Assembly: GCA_016871855.1 (NCBI GenBank)
Contig: VHBQ01000003.1
Coordinates: 28,484-92,483, forward strand
Direction of reading: 5' to 3'
Length of the DNA stretch: 64,000 nucleotides
From: Gemmatimonadota bacterium
Lineage (GTDB): Bacteria; Gemmatimonadota; Gemmatimonadetes; Gemmatimonadales; Gemmatimonadaceae
Of the stretch, positions 17,830 through 26,191 are shown piece after piece (position 1 is the first letter of the stretch; every line of letters begins with the position of its first letter). The notes beneath the pieces were generated by a model. The model searched no databases and was not told the origin of the DNA. It saw only the letters and a program-made list of their open reading frames with translations. A program made the translations under genes and the position numbers.

Positions 17830-17951
17830 GGAACGGGGAGGAGGTAGCGGCCACGGGACGAGGGCTGGGAGCCGGAACGGGGGACGAGTCGACTCTTCCC
17901 CCGTTCCAACCCTCGTCCCCCGTCCCGTCGCCTCTACCCCCTCCTCGTTCC
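17830..17951. repeat. 122-bp imperfect palindrome between recR and the roadblock gene
   Basis: The two 62-base arms meet without a spacer at GAGTCGACTC and agree at roughly 50 of 62 positions when one is reverse-complemented. The arms begin and end GGAACG/CGTTCC and contain ACGGGACG blocks. It fills most of the 198-base gap between recR and the next gene. It could form a very large hairpin or cruciform, and may work as a bidirectional terminator, though both neighbours are on the + strand. Confidence 0.8.
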
Positions 17952-18026
17952 ACCACAATTGCCGGCATCCCCCTGTCCTCCCCCCCGTCTGTTAGCCATC
18001 TTTTAGGCTTACTCCAGCCCTCCGCC

Positions 18027-18515
18027 ATGCCTGTTGGTGCCGCCAGCTGGTCATTCACAGAAGATGACTTCGGGGCGATCACGACGACGCTCCACAAGTT
18101 CCTCGCGGACAGCAATGCCCGGTGCGCCCTGCTTGTGGACCGCACGGGGCAGTTGGTCGCGACGGTCGGCGAGCAGCCGAACTTCGACCCGACGGCGTTT
18201 GCCACGCTCACGGCGGCGGATTTCAGCGCCAACGACCAGTTGGCCCGGCTCATCGGCGAAACCGACTTCAACTCGCTCTTCCATCAAGGGGAGAAGGAGT
18301 CGATGTACCTGGCGGACGTGGCTCGGCGGGTCATTCTGGTGACACTGTTCGACAATCGCACGACGCTTGGCCTCGTGCGACTCAAGATGAAGGACACCGT
18401 GGGTGAACTGACGCGACTTTTTGAGGCGGTCTTCTCGCGCGGTGCCAGCGGAGCCGCCCAGCAACCAGGGCTTCTCGCCGGCGCGGACGACGAGATCGAC
18501 CAGCTGTTCAGCTAG
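18027..18515 (+). CDS. Roadblock/LC7 domain protein (MglB-like)
   Basis: A 162-residue cytoplasmic protein. The central part (ALLVDRTGQLVATVGE, then YLADVARRVILVTLFD and LGLVRLKMKD) has the roadblock fold used by MglB-type GTPase-activating proteins. The gene lies 12 bases before a gene for an MglA-like GTPase, so the two probably form a regulator-switch pair. The last 25 residues are an acidic tail. In myxobacteria and Thermus such pairs set polarity; the role here is inferred only. Confidence 0.88.
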   Translation: MPVGAASWSFTEDDFGAITTTLHKFLADSNARCALLVDRTGQLVATVGEQPNFDPTAFATLTAADFSANDQLARLIGETDFNSLFHQGEKESMYLADVARRVILVTLFDNRTTLGLVRLKMKDTVGELTRLFEAVFSRGASGAAQQPGLLAGADDEIDQLFS

Positions 18516-18527
18516 GAGAGAACGGTC

Positions 18528-19205
18528 ATGTCGATGATCAACTACGCCTCGCGCGAGATCAACTGCAAAATCGTCTATTACGGCCCGGGACTTGGCGGAA
18601 AGACGTCGAATCTCGAGCATGTCTACGGCAAGGTGAAGCCCGATACTCGCGGCAAGCTGATCTCGCTTGCCACGGAGACCGAGCGCACCCTGTTCTTTGA
18701 CTTCCTCCCGGTGGACCTCGGCACGATCCGCGGTTTCAAGACGCGCTTCCACCTGTACACCGTGCCGGGCCAGGTCTACTACAACGCCTCGCGCAAGCTG
18801 ATCCTCAAGGGCGTCGACGGCATTGTCTTCGTCGCCGACTCGCAGCTTGAGCGCATGGAGGCGAACCAGGAGGCCATGCAGAACCTGTACGACAACATGG
18901 CCGAGTATGGGTACGACCTGACGAAGATGCCGTTCGTCGTCCAGTACAACAAACGCGACCTTCCCAACGCCGCGCCGCTCGCCGACCTGCAGGCGTCCAT
19001 CAATCCCGGCTGGGAAGTCGCTGACCCGGCCAGGCAGCGAGTGACGCCCGATCCGTTCCATCCGAACGAGAACCTGATCGAGCAGCTGCCCACCGGCGAA
19101 TGGGTCGAGCGTGCCACGTACTTCGAGGCGGTGGCCGTCACCGGCGACGGCGTCTTCGACACGCTCAAGGCCGTCTCCAAGCTCGTCCTCAAGGCGCTCG
19201 CCTGA
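18528..19205 (+). CDS. MglA-like Ras-family GTPase
   Basis: A 225-residue small GTPase. The P-loop is GPGLGGKTS at residues 19-27, the switch region includes LVDLG-type sequence ([21 protein letters not shown]), where TVPGQ replaces the usual DTPGQ, and the base-recognition motif is QYNKRDLP. These match MglA proteins of motile bacteria. It follows a roadblock gene, its likely GAP. GAGAGAACG precedes the ATG. No motility genes are in the window, so the process controlled is unknown. Confidence 0.93.
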   Translation: MSMINYASREINCKIVYYGPGLGGKTSNLEHVYGKVKPDTRGKLISLATETERTLFFDFLPVDLGTIRGFKTRFHLYTVPGQVYYNASRKLILKGVDGIVFVADSQLERMEANQEAMQNLYDNMAEYGYDLTKMPFVVQYNKRDLPNAAPLADLQASINPGWEVADPARQRVTPDPFHPNENLIEQLPTGEWVERATYFEAVAVTGDGVFDTLKAVSKLVLKALA

Positions 19206-19221
19206 GCGCCAGCGCGGGGCT

Positions 19222-19893
19222 GTGAACCTCCCGAACTGGATCACCGTCGGCCGCATCGCGCTGACGCCACTGGTCGCGTGGCTGCCGTTCGTGCACTCGG
19301 CCACACTGCGCGGGCTGGCCTTCGTGCTCTTCCTCGTGGTCGCGATCTCCGACCACTACGACGGCAAACTGGCGCGCTCGCGCGGCGAGATCACCGACCT
19401 CGGCCGGCTGCTGGATCCGCTCGCCGACAAGATCTTCCTGCTGGCGACGTTCATCCCGATGTACCTGCTGCAGGCCCCGAGCGGCGAGTGGCTCGTGCGC
19501 CTCCTGCCCAAGGCGGCCGAGGTCTCCAGCTATCCGTTCGTCACCTGGGCGGGTGTGACGGTCCCCTTCCCGTGGTGGGTGCTGTTCATCGTGCTCGGGC
19601 GCGAGGCGGCGATGACCTGGTTCCGCCAGGCCGCGAACGCCAGGGGTGTGGTGATCGCGGCCATCGGGCCGGGCAAGGCCAAGGCGACGTTCCAGTTCAT
19701 CTGGGTGGGTGCGGCCTACTTCTGGTTTGGGCTGAGCACGTGGCTGCTCGAGCACGGCTTCACGGATCGGGCGTGGGATCAGGTGGCGCTCTTTGTCGGG
19801 TCGGTGGGAGCGATCTCGATGGCCATCGCTGTTGTGCTGACGGTGTGGAGTTTTGTGGTCTATGTGAGGCGGTATTGGAGTGTGCTCAGGTAG
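19222..19893 (+). CDS. pgsA: CDP-diacylglycerol-glycerol-3-phosphate 3-phosphatidyltransferase
   Basis: An integral membrane enzyme of 223 residues that makes phosphatidylglycerol phosphate. The CDP-alcohol phosphotransferase motif D-G-x2-A-R-x8-G-x3-D-x3-D is complete as DGKLARSRGEITDLGRLLDP and the following LAD. The start NLPNWITVGRIALTP is characteristic. At least four further hydrophobic segments follow. The GTG start at 19222 comes 16 bases after the GTPase gene. Confidence 0.94.
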   Translation: MNLPNWITVGRIALTPLVAWLPFVHSATLRGLAFVLFLVVAISDHYDGKLARSRGEITDLGRLLDPLADKIFLLATFIPMYLLQAPSGEWLVRLLPKAAEVSSYPFVTWAGVTVPFPWWVLFIVLGREAAMTWFRQAANARGVVIAAIGPGKAKATFQFIWVGAAYFWFGLSTWLLEHGFTDRAWDQVALFVGSVGAISMAIAVVLTVWSFVVYVRRYWSVLR

Positions 19894-19919
19894 ACGGTGG
19901 ACGGTGGACGGTGGACGGG
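19892..19919. repeat. Heptamer array forming the leader of cinA
   Basis: Four copies of the unit (GACGGTG, GACGGTG, GACGGTG, GACGGG-) sit between pgsA and cinA, and the array ends on the base before the cinA ATG. The purine-rich strand is the mRNA sense, so GGACGGG may serve as the ribosome-binding site. Confidence 0.88.
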
Positions 19920-21182
19920 ATGATGCACATTGAACTCGTGACAATCGGCGATGAGCTGCTGCTCGGGTTCACCATCGACACCAACGGCGCGTGGCTCGCG
20001 CGCGAACTGGCCCAGCACGGCATCACTATCGCGCGGCGCACGTCGGTGGGGGACGGCGCGGGCGAGATCGCGGACGGCGTGCGCGGCGCGCTGGAGCGCA
20101 CCGGCGCGGTGATCACGACCGGCGGCTTGGGTCCGACCAGCGACGACCTGACGAAGCCCGCCATCGCCCAGTTGTTCGGACGCGCGATGCGCGAGGATCC
20201 CGACGTCGTGGAATCGCTCCACCAGCGGTGGAAGTCGCTGGGGCGCACCGGGGAGATTCCGAGGAGCAACCTGCAGCAGGCGCAGATTCCCGAGGGGGCC
20301 GGCATCCTCGCCAACAATCACGGCACGGCGCCGGGCATCTGGCTGGAGGACGACCGCGGACGGTGGGTCGCGATGCTGCCGGGCGTACCGCGCGAGATGC
20401 GCGGGATGTTCACCGAAGCGCTGCTGCCGCGCATCCTCGCGCGACGGGTCGGGGAGCCGACGGTGGTGCGTTCGCACACCATTCGGACGACTGGCATCGC
20501 CGAGTCCGCGCTCTCCGATCGCATTCGCAACGTCGCGGGGCTCGACCTCGAGGGGCTCGCGCTGGCTTACCTGCCGGGCTGGGAAGGGGTAGACCTGCGC
20601 CTCACATCGCGCGGCACGTCGGACGAGGACGCGGTGACGCGGCTGGCGCGCGTGGCCGACCGTCTGCGTCCGGCCGCCGGCGCGTACGCGTACGGCGACG
20701 GCAACACCGACCTTGCCGCCGCAGTGCTCGCCGCGCTGCGCGGCGCAGGCAAGCGCATTGCCGTCGCGGAGAGCTGCACGGGTGGAATGCTCGGCGCGCG
20801 CCTGACCGCCATCCCGGGGTCGAGTGACGTGCTGCTCGGCGGCATCATCGCGTACCACAACGACGTGAAGGTGGCCGCCCTCGGGGTGCGACCGGAGACG
20901 CTTGCGGCGCATGGCGCCGTGAGCGAGGAGACGGCGCGCGAGATGGCCGCCGGGGCGCGGCGGGCCCTGGGCGCCGAGGTCGGCGTGTCCATCACCGGGA
21001 TCGCCGGCCCCGATGGCGGCACGCCGGAGAAGCCCGTGGGGACGGTCTGCATTGCCGCCGACGTGGACGGGGTCGTGAAGAGCTTCCGCGCCATTATGAT
21101 CGGCGACCGGCAGGAAGTGCGGCAGCGCAGCGCCCAGTCGGCGCTGAGTCTCGTGCGACGGGTGCTGAACGGCACGGCGTAG
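19920..21182 (+). CDS. cinA: CinA family protein, nicotinamide-nucleotide amidohydrolase
   Basis: A 420-residue two-domain protein. The N-terminal MoaB/MogA-like domain (ELVTIGDELLLGFTIDTN, TTGGLGPTSDD, LPGVPREM) is an ADP-ribose pyrophosphatase-type unit. The C-terminal domain (VAESCTGGMLGARLT, GGIIAYHNDVK, ITGIAGPDGGTPEKPVG) is the PncC amidohydrolase that deamidates NMN in pyridine nucleotide salvage. Two ATG codons are in tandem (19920 and 19923). The gene is preceded directly by the heptamer array, leaving no unique leader sequence. Confidence 0.94.
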   Translation: MMHIELVTIGDELLLGFTIDTNGAWLARELAQHGITIARRTSVGDGAGEIADGVRGALERTGAVITTGGLGPTSDDLTKPAIAQLFGRAMREDPDVVESLHQRWKSLGRTGEIPRSNLQQAQIPEGAGILANNHGTAPGIWLEDDRGRWVAMLPGVPREMRGMFTEALLPRILARRVGEPTVVRSHTIRTTGIAESALSDRIRNVAGLDLEGLALAYLPGWEGVDLRLTSRGTSDEDAVTRLARVADRLRPAAGAYAYGDGNTDLAAAVLAALRGAGKRIAVAESCTGGMLGARLTAIPGSSDVLLGGIIAYHNDVKVAALGVRPETLAAHGAVSEETAREMAAGARRALGAEVGVSITGIAGPDGGTPEKPVGTVCIAADVDGVVKSFRAIMIGDRQEVRQRSAQSALSLVRRVLNGTA

Positions 21183-21293
21183 GGCGAAACGACCGGCCGG
21201 CCTGCGCCGTAGGGCCACGTACCCGCCTTTTCGACAGTAAAACTCTGGAACGCTGGTTGCACGACAGGTCGGCAACCCGTGAAATTGACTCCC

Positions 21294-21887
21294 ATGACCG
21301 ACCCCACCAGCACCTCAGACGTCGAGCGAGAGCTTCCGGTCCCCGATTCCAACGCGGAAGCGGCGGCCGAAGCGGTCGAGGACGCGCCTTCGGCGACGAA
21401 CGGCGACTTGCCCATCGACGAGGCGACGGCCGCGCTGCAGCGGGCCGAGCGGCTGCTCGCCGAGCAGAAGGACAAGTACGTTCGGCTGTTCGCGGAGTTC
21501 GAGAACTTCCGGCGGCGCAGCGCGCGCGAGCGGTTGGAGGCGGAGCAGCGCGGTATGGGGACGCTCATCACCGATCTCCTCGACTCGCTCGACGACCTCG
21601 GTCGCGTGGCGCACTTCGACCCGTCGACCACGCCGGCGCAGGCCATCGCCGAGGGCATCCTGCTGGTCGAGAAGAAGGTGCTGAAGTCGCTCGCCGGGCA
21701 CGGGCTCACCGTCGTGAACCCGGTGGGGGAGCGGTTCGATCCCGCCGTGCACGAGGCGCTGACCGCGGTCCCCGCGGCAGCCGCGGAAGAAGATGAGACG
21801 GTCGCGCAGGTCTATCAGGTCGGCTACACCCTCAACGGCCAGTTGCTGCGCCCCGCGCGCGTGGTCGTGAAGCAGTGGAACGGCTGA
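21294..21887 (+). CDS. grpE: Nucleotide exchange factor GrpE
   Basis: A 197-residue co-chaperone that releases ADP from DnaK. The N-terminal 45 residues are acidic and disordered, then a long helix (ALQRAERLLAEQKDKYVRL, FENFRRRSARER) and the beta-domain with VGERFDPAVHEAL and GYTLNGQLLRPARVVV. An in-frame GTG lies 15 bases upstream (21279); the ATG is chosen because it starts the usual acidic tail. No CIRCE operator is present and dnaK is not adjacent. Confidence 0.95.
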   Translation: MTDPTSTSDVERELPVPDSNAEAAAEAVEDAPSATNGDLPIDEATAALQRAERLLAEQKDKYVRLFAEFENFRRRSARERLEAEQRGMGTLITDLLDSLDDLGRVAHFDPSTTPAQAIAEGILLVEKKVLKSLAGHGLTVVNPVGERFDPAVHEALTAVPAAAAEEDETVAQVYQVGYTLNGQLLRPARVVVKQWNG

Positions 21888-21894
21888 GCCGCTG

Positions 21895-23040
21895 ATGGCG
21901 CACAGCAAGGACTTCTACGCCACGCTCGGCGTCTCCGAAAAGGCGACGGCCGACGAGATCAAGAAGGCGTACCGCCGTCTGGCCAAGCAGCATCACCCCG
22001 ATGCGAACAAGGGGGACGCTCGGTCGGCGGAGCGCTTCAAGGAGATCTCCGAGGCGTACAACGTCCTGGGCGACGCGAAGAAGCGCCAGCAGTATGACGA
22101 GATGCGGCGCCTCGGCGCGTTCGGCGATTTCGTGCGCCGTCCGGGCGGCGGGGCAACCGGTGGATTCCGCGGCGCCGGTGCGCGTCCTGGGGCGCGGCCC
22201 GGCGCGGGCACGCCGCCGAAGTTCGAGGACTTCGATGTCGGCGGCTTCGGCGGACTGGGCGACCTGTTCAGCTCGATGTTTGGCGGCGGATCGCAGCAGC
22301 GCAAGGCGACGGAGCCGGAGAAGGGGCAGAGCATCGAGACGACGCTCGAGATTCCGTTCCGCGTGGCCGCGGCCGGCGGCAAGGTGCCGGTCGAACTGGA
22401 GGTCAACGAGGAGTGCTCCGCCTGCAGCGGGAGTGGCGCGGCGAAGGGCGCAAAGGTCTCCTCGTGTCCGGAATGCGGCGGTCGCGGATCGATCTCGTTC
22501 GGGCAGGGCGGCTTCGCCGTGAACCGCCCGTGCCCGATGTGCATCGGTAAAGGGACGGTGGCGAGCGAGAAGTGCGCCACGTGCGCGGGGCAGGGGGAGA
22601 AGCGTGATCGCAAGAAGGTGGTGATCACGGTGCCGCCCGGCACGGACAGCGATGCGAAGATCCGGCTGAAGGGACAGGGAGGGCGCGGCGTTCGCGGCGG
22701 GCCCGCCGGCGACCTCGTGATCACGTTCAAGGTGCTGCCCGACAAGGACTACCAGCGCGACGGACTCGACGTGATCGTCCACAAGGCGGTGAACATCGCC
22801 GAGGCAACGCTCGGGTCGAAGGTCAGCGTGATGACGCTCGACGAGAAGCGGGTGACGATTGCCATTCCGCCGGGCACACCGTCGTGCAAGCGGTTCCGCG
22901 TGCGCGGGCAAGGGATCGAGAAGGACGGCAAACGCGGCGACCTGCTGGTCGAAGTGCGCGTGAACCCGCCCACGGAACTCAGTCACGTGGCTCGGCGGGC
23001 GTTCGAGGAGTTTGCGGAACGAGCGGGGTTGAAATACTAG
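21895..23040 (+). CDS. dnaJ: Chaperone DnaJ
   Basis: A 381-residue Hsp40 that stimulates DnaK ATPase. The J domain has HPD at residues 34-36, a Gly-rich linker follows, and the zinc domain has four CxxC pairs (CSAC, CPEC, CPMC, CATC), although the glycines around them vary from the CxxCxGxG consensus. The C-terminal substrate-binding domain has VTVPPG-like VITVPPGTDSDAKIR and LLVEVRVNPP. It starts seven bases after grpE, making a grpE-dnaJ operon without dnaK. Confidence 0.95.
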   Translation: MAHSKDFYATLGVSEKATADEIKKAYRRLAKQHHPDANKGDARSAERFKEISEAYNVLGDAKKRQQYDEMRRLGAFGDFVRRPGGGATGGFRGAGARPGARPGAGTPPKFEDFDVGGFGGLGDLFSSMFGGGSQQRKATEPEKGQSIETTLEIPFRVAAAGGKVPVELEVNEECSACSGSGAAKGAKVSSCPECGGRGSISFGQGGFAVNRPCPMCIGKGTVASEKCATCAGQGEKRDRKKVVITVPPGTDSDAKIRLKGQGGRGVRGGPAGDLVITFKVLPDKDYQRDGLDVIVHKAVNIAEATLGSKVSVMTLDEKRVTIAIPPGTPSCKRFRVRGQGIEKDGKRGDLLVEVRVNPPTELSHVARRAFEEFAERAGLKY

Positions 23041-23078
23041 CTCGCGCGGCTTCGTTCGCGTTTGCTTCGGGAGGCGTC

Positions 23079-23381
23079 GTGCAGCGTGCGCCAGGACTGG
23101 TGGAGCACCTCTTCAACTTGGCGTTCTTCCTCGGGATGAACGCCTTGCTGCTCGGCGCCGCGTGGCGCCGGGGGCGCCGGGCGCGCGGGCTGTTTCGCTG
23201 GCTCTACTATGTCCCGGTCGCGCCCCTCGTCATGATGGTGGCGTCGCTGTCCTGGCAGTGGCTGTTCGACGTCACTGCGGCGAATCTCTGGCCGTTGGGC
23301 ATGATGCTGCTGGCCGTGCCGTGCTGGCTGGCCCGGCTGTTGGTCCAGTGGTTTGAGCGACGGAGTGCGGCGCGCGAGTGA
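23079..23381 (+). CDS. Small membrane protein of unknown function
   Basis: A 100-residue protein with three hydrophobic stretches: FNLAFFLGMNALLLGAAW, WLYYVPVAPLVMMVASLSW and LWPLGMMLLAVPCWLARLLV. I do not recognise the family. The GTG start at 23079 follows GGGAGGC at a good distance. It lies 38 bases after dnaJ on the same strand and ends three bases before the convergent mnmA stop, with no room for a terminator. Codon usage looks normal for the region. Confidence 0.6.
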   Translation: MQRAPGLVEHLFNLAFFLGMNALLLGAAWRRGRRARGLFRWLYYVPVAPLVMMVASLSWQWLFDVTAANLWPLGMMLLAVPCWLARLLVQWFERRSAARE

Positions 23382-23384
23382 CGC

Positions 23385-24452
23385 TCAGTCGATGAAGCCG
23401 CCGCCGAGCACCCGCGGCCCGTCGTAGAGCACCGCGCTCTGCCCCGGTGAGATCGCCGAGACCGGGGTCTCGAACGCCACGCGCACCGCACGCGCCGTGA
23501 CCGCCTCAACCTTGGCATTCGCCAGCGGCGCGCGGTGCCGCACCCGCACCTGCACGGTGTCGCCGACCCTCGGGGGCGTGTCTACGAGCCAGTTCACTTC
23601 GCTCGCGGACAACTGGCTGCCGAGCAGCGCGTCGCGCGGCCCGACGACCACCTCGCGCGTTTCGGGACGCAGCGCGACGACGTAGAGGGGATCGGCCGAA
23701 CCGCCGGGGAGACCGCGCCGCTGGCCGATGGTGTAGCGCGCGAAACCGTCGTGCTCGCCAACCACGTCTCCGTTGGCGGTGACGATGTTGCCGCGCGAGA
23801 GTGACGGCGCTTCTTCGCCCAGCTCACGACGCAGGATCTGCACGTAGTCGCCGTCGGGGACAAAGCAGATCTCCTGGCTCTCCGGCTTGTCGGCGACACG
23901 CGGCAACCGCAGCTCTCGGGCGAGCGCGCGGGTCTCGTCCTTGGTCATCTCACCGACGGGGAGGAGCAGCCGCTTCACCACGTCGCGGCGAATACCCCAG
24001 AGGAAGTAGGTCTGGTCCTTGTTGTCGTCGGCGCCTCGGTGCAACTCGCCGCCGAGGGCGCGGGCGTAATGCCCCGTCGCCACGAACGCGGCGCCTATGC
24101 CGTCGGCCTTGGCGACGAGATCGCTGAACTTCGTGAAGGTGTTGCAGCGCACACAGGGAATCGGCGTGCGTCCGCGCGCGTACTCGGCCACGAAGTCGGC
24201 GATGACGTCGCGCCCGAAGTGGTCCACCATGTTCAGCACGTAGTGCGGGATGCCGAGTTGCTCGGCGACGCGTCGCGCGTCGCTCGTGGCGTCGAGCGAA
24301 CAGCACGGGCGGTCGGGAAGCGCGGCGCCGTCCTCGAACAGCTTCATCGTCACGCCAACGACGTCATACCCCTGGCGCACGAGCAGGGCCGCGGCGACGG
24401 AGCTATCCACCCCGCCCGACATGGCGACTAGGACACGCGGTTTCGCCGTCAT
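23385..24452 (-). CDS. mnmA: tRNA-specific 2-thiouridylase MnmA
   Basis: It places sulfur at position 2 of the wobble uridine in tRNA for Lys, Glu and Gln. The 355-residue protein has the PP-loop SGGVDSS (residues 12-18) and the two catalytic cysteines, Cys103 in CVRCNTF and Cys196 in ESQEICFV. TGHYAR, KDQTYFLWG and YTIGQRRGL are also conserved. The ATG at 24452 gives MTAKPRVLV; it is preceded on the mRNA by the heptamer array. The cysteine desulfurase gene lies just upstream on the same strand, a fitting sulfur donor. Confidence 0.96.
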   Translation of the reverse strand: MTAKPRVLVAMSGGVDSSVAAALLVRQGYDVVGVTMKLFEDGAALPDRPCCSLDATSDARRVAEQLGIPHYVLNMVDHFGRDVIADFVAEYARGRTPIPCVRCNTFTKFSDLVAKADGIGAAFVATGHYARALGGELHRGADDNKDQTYFLWGIRRDVVKRLLLPVGEMTKDETRALARELRLPRVADKPESQEICFVPDGDYVQILRRELGEEAPSLSRGNIVTANGDVVGEHDGFARYTIGQRRGLPGGSADPLYVVALRPETREVVVGPRDALLGSQLSASEVNWLVDTPPRVGDTVQVRVRHRAPLANAKVEAVTARAVRVAFETPVSAISPGQSAVLYDGPRVLGGGFID

Positions 24453-24455
24453 CCG

Positions 24456-24482
24456 GCGTCCACCGTCCACCGCCCACCGTCA
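24456..24482. repeat. Heptamer array between the desulfurase and mnmA
   Basis: Three to four units (CGTCCAC, CGTCCAC, CGCCCAC, CGTCACT) fill the 42-base gap and end three bases before the mnmA start. In the mRNA sense the unit reads GGTGGAC, the same orientation relative to the gene as for cinA. Confidence 0.82.
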
Positions 24483-24494
24483 CTCGCTGTCACG

Positions 24495-25658
24495 CTAGAA
24501 CTTCCCCGCCATCGCCCTCGCCCCCCTCACCACGTCCGGAAAGAGCGCGATCACGCGGTCGATCTGTTCTGCCGCTGTCAGCTTGCCGACGCTGAAGCGC
24601 ACCGCCGAGGCGCCGACGTCGGCGGGCAGGCCCATCGCGGTGAGGACATGCGACGGCGTGACGCTCCCGCTCTGGCAGGCGGAGCCGCTCGAGGCCGCCA
24701 CGCCCTTGAGGTCGAGCGACATCAGCAGGGATTCGCTATCTGTCCCGGGGACCGAGCAGTGCAGGATGTGCGGCACGCGCGGCGCGACGTGGCCATGCAC
24801 GACGAGATCGGGCTGGGCCGCGCGCAGGCCCGCCTCGAGTCGGTCGCGCAAGGAACGAAGGCGTGCCACCTCGACATCACGCTCGCTGAGCGCGAGTTCC
24901 ATTGCGGTGGCGAGCGCGACGGCCATTGGCGTGTTCTCGGTGCCCGGTCGGCGGCCGCGATCCTGCGAGCCGCCGAAGAAGAGCGGGGCGAGCGCTGTCC
25001 CGCGGCGCACGTAGACCGCGCCGATGCTCTTCGGCGCGCCGAACTTGTGGCCGCTGACGGAGAGGAAGTCGCAAGGGAGCGATCGCACGTCCACGTCCAG
25101 CTTGCCGAACGCCTGCACGGCGTCGGTGTGGAAGATCGCTCCCGCCGCCTTGGCCATCTCGGCAAGTTCGGCCACGGGCTGGATGACGCCTGTCTCGTTG
25201 TTGACCCACATCACGCTGACCAGCGCGACGTCTTGGCGAATGTGCGCGCGCGCTGCGTCGAGATTGACGAGTCCGGTTGGGTCGATGGCGAGGAGGCGTT
25301 CGTCGCCGCCCTCGCGAGCCGCCTGGTGCACTGCCTCGAGCACGGCCTTGTGCTCAATGGGTGTGCTGACGATGCCGGGACGCCCGTTCCCCTGTTGCAC
25401 ACGCCAGCCGCCGAGGACGGCGAGGTTGTCGGCCTCGGTGCCGCCGGAGGTCAGGCAGATCTCGTCGGGCTGGGCGCCGAGGCAAGCAGCGATCCGCTCC
25501 CGCGCGGCGTCGGTAGCCGCGCGCGCCTCGCGCCCCCACCGGTGCGCGCTCGACGCGTTGCCGAACTTCGCATCGAAGTACGGCAGCATCGCCTCAAGGA
25601 CCTCGGGACGCACCGGCGTGGTGGCGGCGTGGTCGAGGTAGATAGGGGGAGCGGGCAT
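24495..25658 (-). CDS. Cysteine desulfurase (IscS/NifS family)
   Basis: A PLP enzyme of 387 residues that takes sulfur from cysteine as a persulfide. It shows YLDHAATTPVRPEV, the aspartate loop HTDAVQAFGK, the PLP lysine Lys205 in SGHKFGAPKS and the persulfide Cys328 in SGSACQSGS. The loop around the cysteine is of the IscS-like (group I) kind. It is followed by mnmA on the same strand, so it probably supplies sulfur for tRNA thiolation, and maybe for Fe-S clusters. A TATAAT lies five bases before the ATG. Confidence 0.95.
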   Translation of the reverse strand: MPAPPIYLDHAATTPVRPEVLEAMLPYFDAKFGNASSAHRWGREARAATDAARERIAACLGAQPDEICLTSGGTEADNLAVLGGWRVQQGNGRPGIVSTPIEHKAVLEAVHQAAREGGDERLLAIDPTGLVNLDAARAHIRQDVALVSVMWVNNETGVIQPVAELAEMAKAAGAIFHTDAVQAFGKLDVDVRSLPCDFLSVSGHKFGAPKSIGAVYVRRGTALAPLFFGGSQDRGRRPGTENTPMAVALATAMELALSERDVEVARLRSLRDRLEAGLRAAQPDLVVHGHVAPRVPHILHCSVPGTDSESLLMSLDLKGVAASSGSACQSGSVTPSHVLTAMGLPADVGASAVRFSVGKLTAAEQIDRVIALFPDVVRGARAMAGKF

Positions 25659-25663
25659 CCCGA

Positions 25664-25669
25664 ATTATA
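25664..25669 (-). promoter_or_regulatory. Consensus -10 hexamer directly before the desulfurase start
   Basis: TATAAT on the - strand ends five bases before the ATG at 25658. Transcription from it would start at or next to the start codon, giving a leaderless mRNA; no Shine-Dalgarno is present in those five bases. No good -35 is seen. Confidence 0.5.
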
Positions 25670-25727
25670 GCGCGGCGGGTGACGCGATCCGCTGCTGGGA
25701 GGGCGTGTGAGAGATCTCTGGCTTGCG

Positions 25728-26189
25728 CTACGGTGCCCGCGACAGCGGCATCTCGACGGCGAGCGCCTCCTCACCGTCCGGCGTGATGTTGAACATCCGC
25801 AGGACGCAGGTGCCGTCGGCGACCGCCTCGAGCGCGAGTCGCCACCCCCAGTCTGGGCCGGGCGGCGCGGCGTAGGAGCCGCGCACTGAGGTGCTGTCCC
25901 CCGTTGACGTGCCGACGCAGTGCATCAGCTGGCGGGCGTAGTGCCATGAGTCCGTCCACGCCGCGGTCACCGCGTCGGTGGCGGCGTCGCCGACGAGCAG
26001 CAGGAGGCCTGACTGCGGGGCATCGCCGTCCGCCCACGCGTAACGCACGCAAAGCGCCTGTCCCTCCGCCTCGGCCGTGATGTGTGCGCGGGCGCTCGAA
26101 CGGCGCGCCTCGGCGCCGGGATGGAGCCAGAGCGCGCTTTCGCCAACCCAGTGGCCGGCGAGGGAGAGCAACTTCTCGGGAGTTGGCAT
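25728..26189 (-). CDS. DUF1579-like small protein
   Basis: A 153-residue soluble protein with no signal peptide. The pattern of beta-strands around LAGHWVGESALWL, TDAVTAAWTDSWHYARQL and GWRLALEAV resembles DUF1579, a lipocalin-like family of unknown function. The start codon lies two bases after the stop of the nitroreductase gene, so the two form an operon. Function is not inferred. Confidence 0.75.
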   Translation of the reverse strand: MPTPEKLLSLAGHWVGESALWLHPGAEARRSSARAHITAEAEGQALCVRYAWADGDAPQSGLLLLVGDAATDAVTAAWTDSWHYARQLMHCVGTSTGDSTSVRGSYAAPPGPDWGWRLALEAVADGTCVLRMFNITPDGEEALAVEMPLSRAP

Positions 26190-26191
26190 GG

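Noticed and set aside
21183-21293. A CIRCE/HrcA operator before grpE
   Set aside because: No TTAGCACTC-N9-GAGTGCTAA-like inverted repeat is present in the gap, and hrcA is not adjacent.
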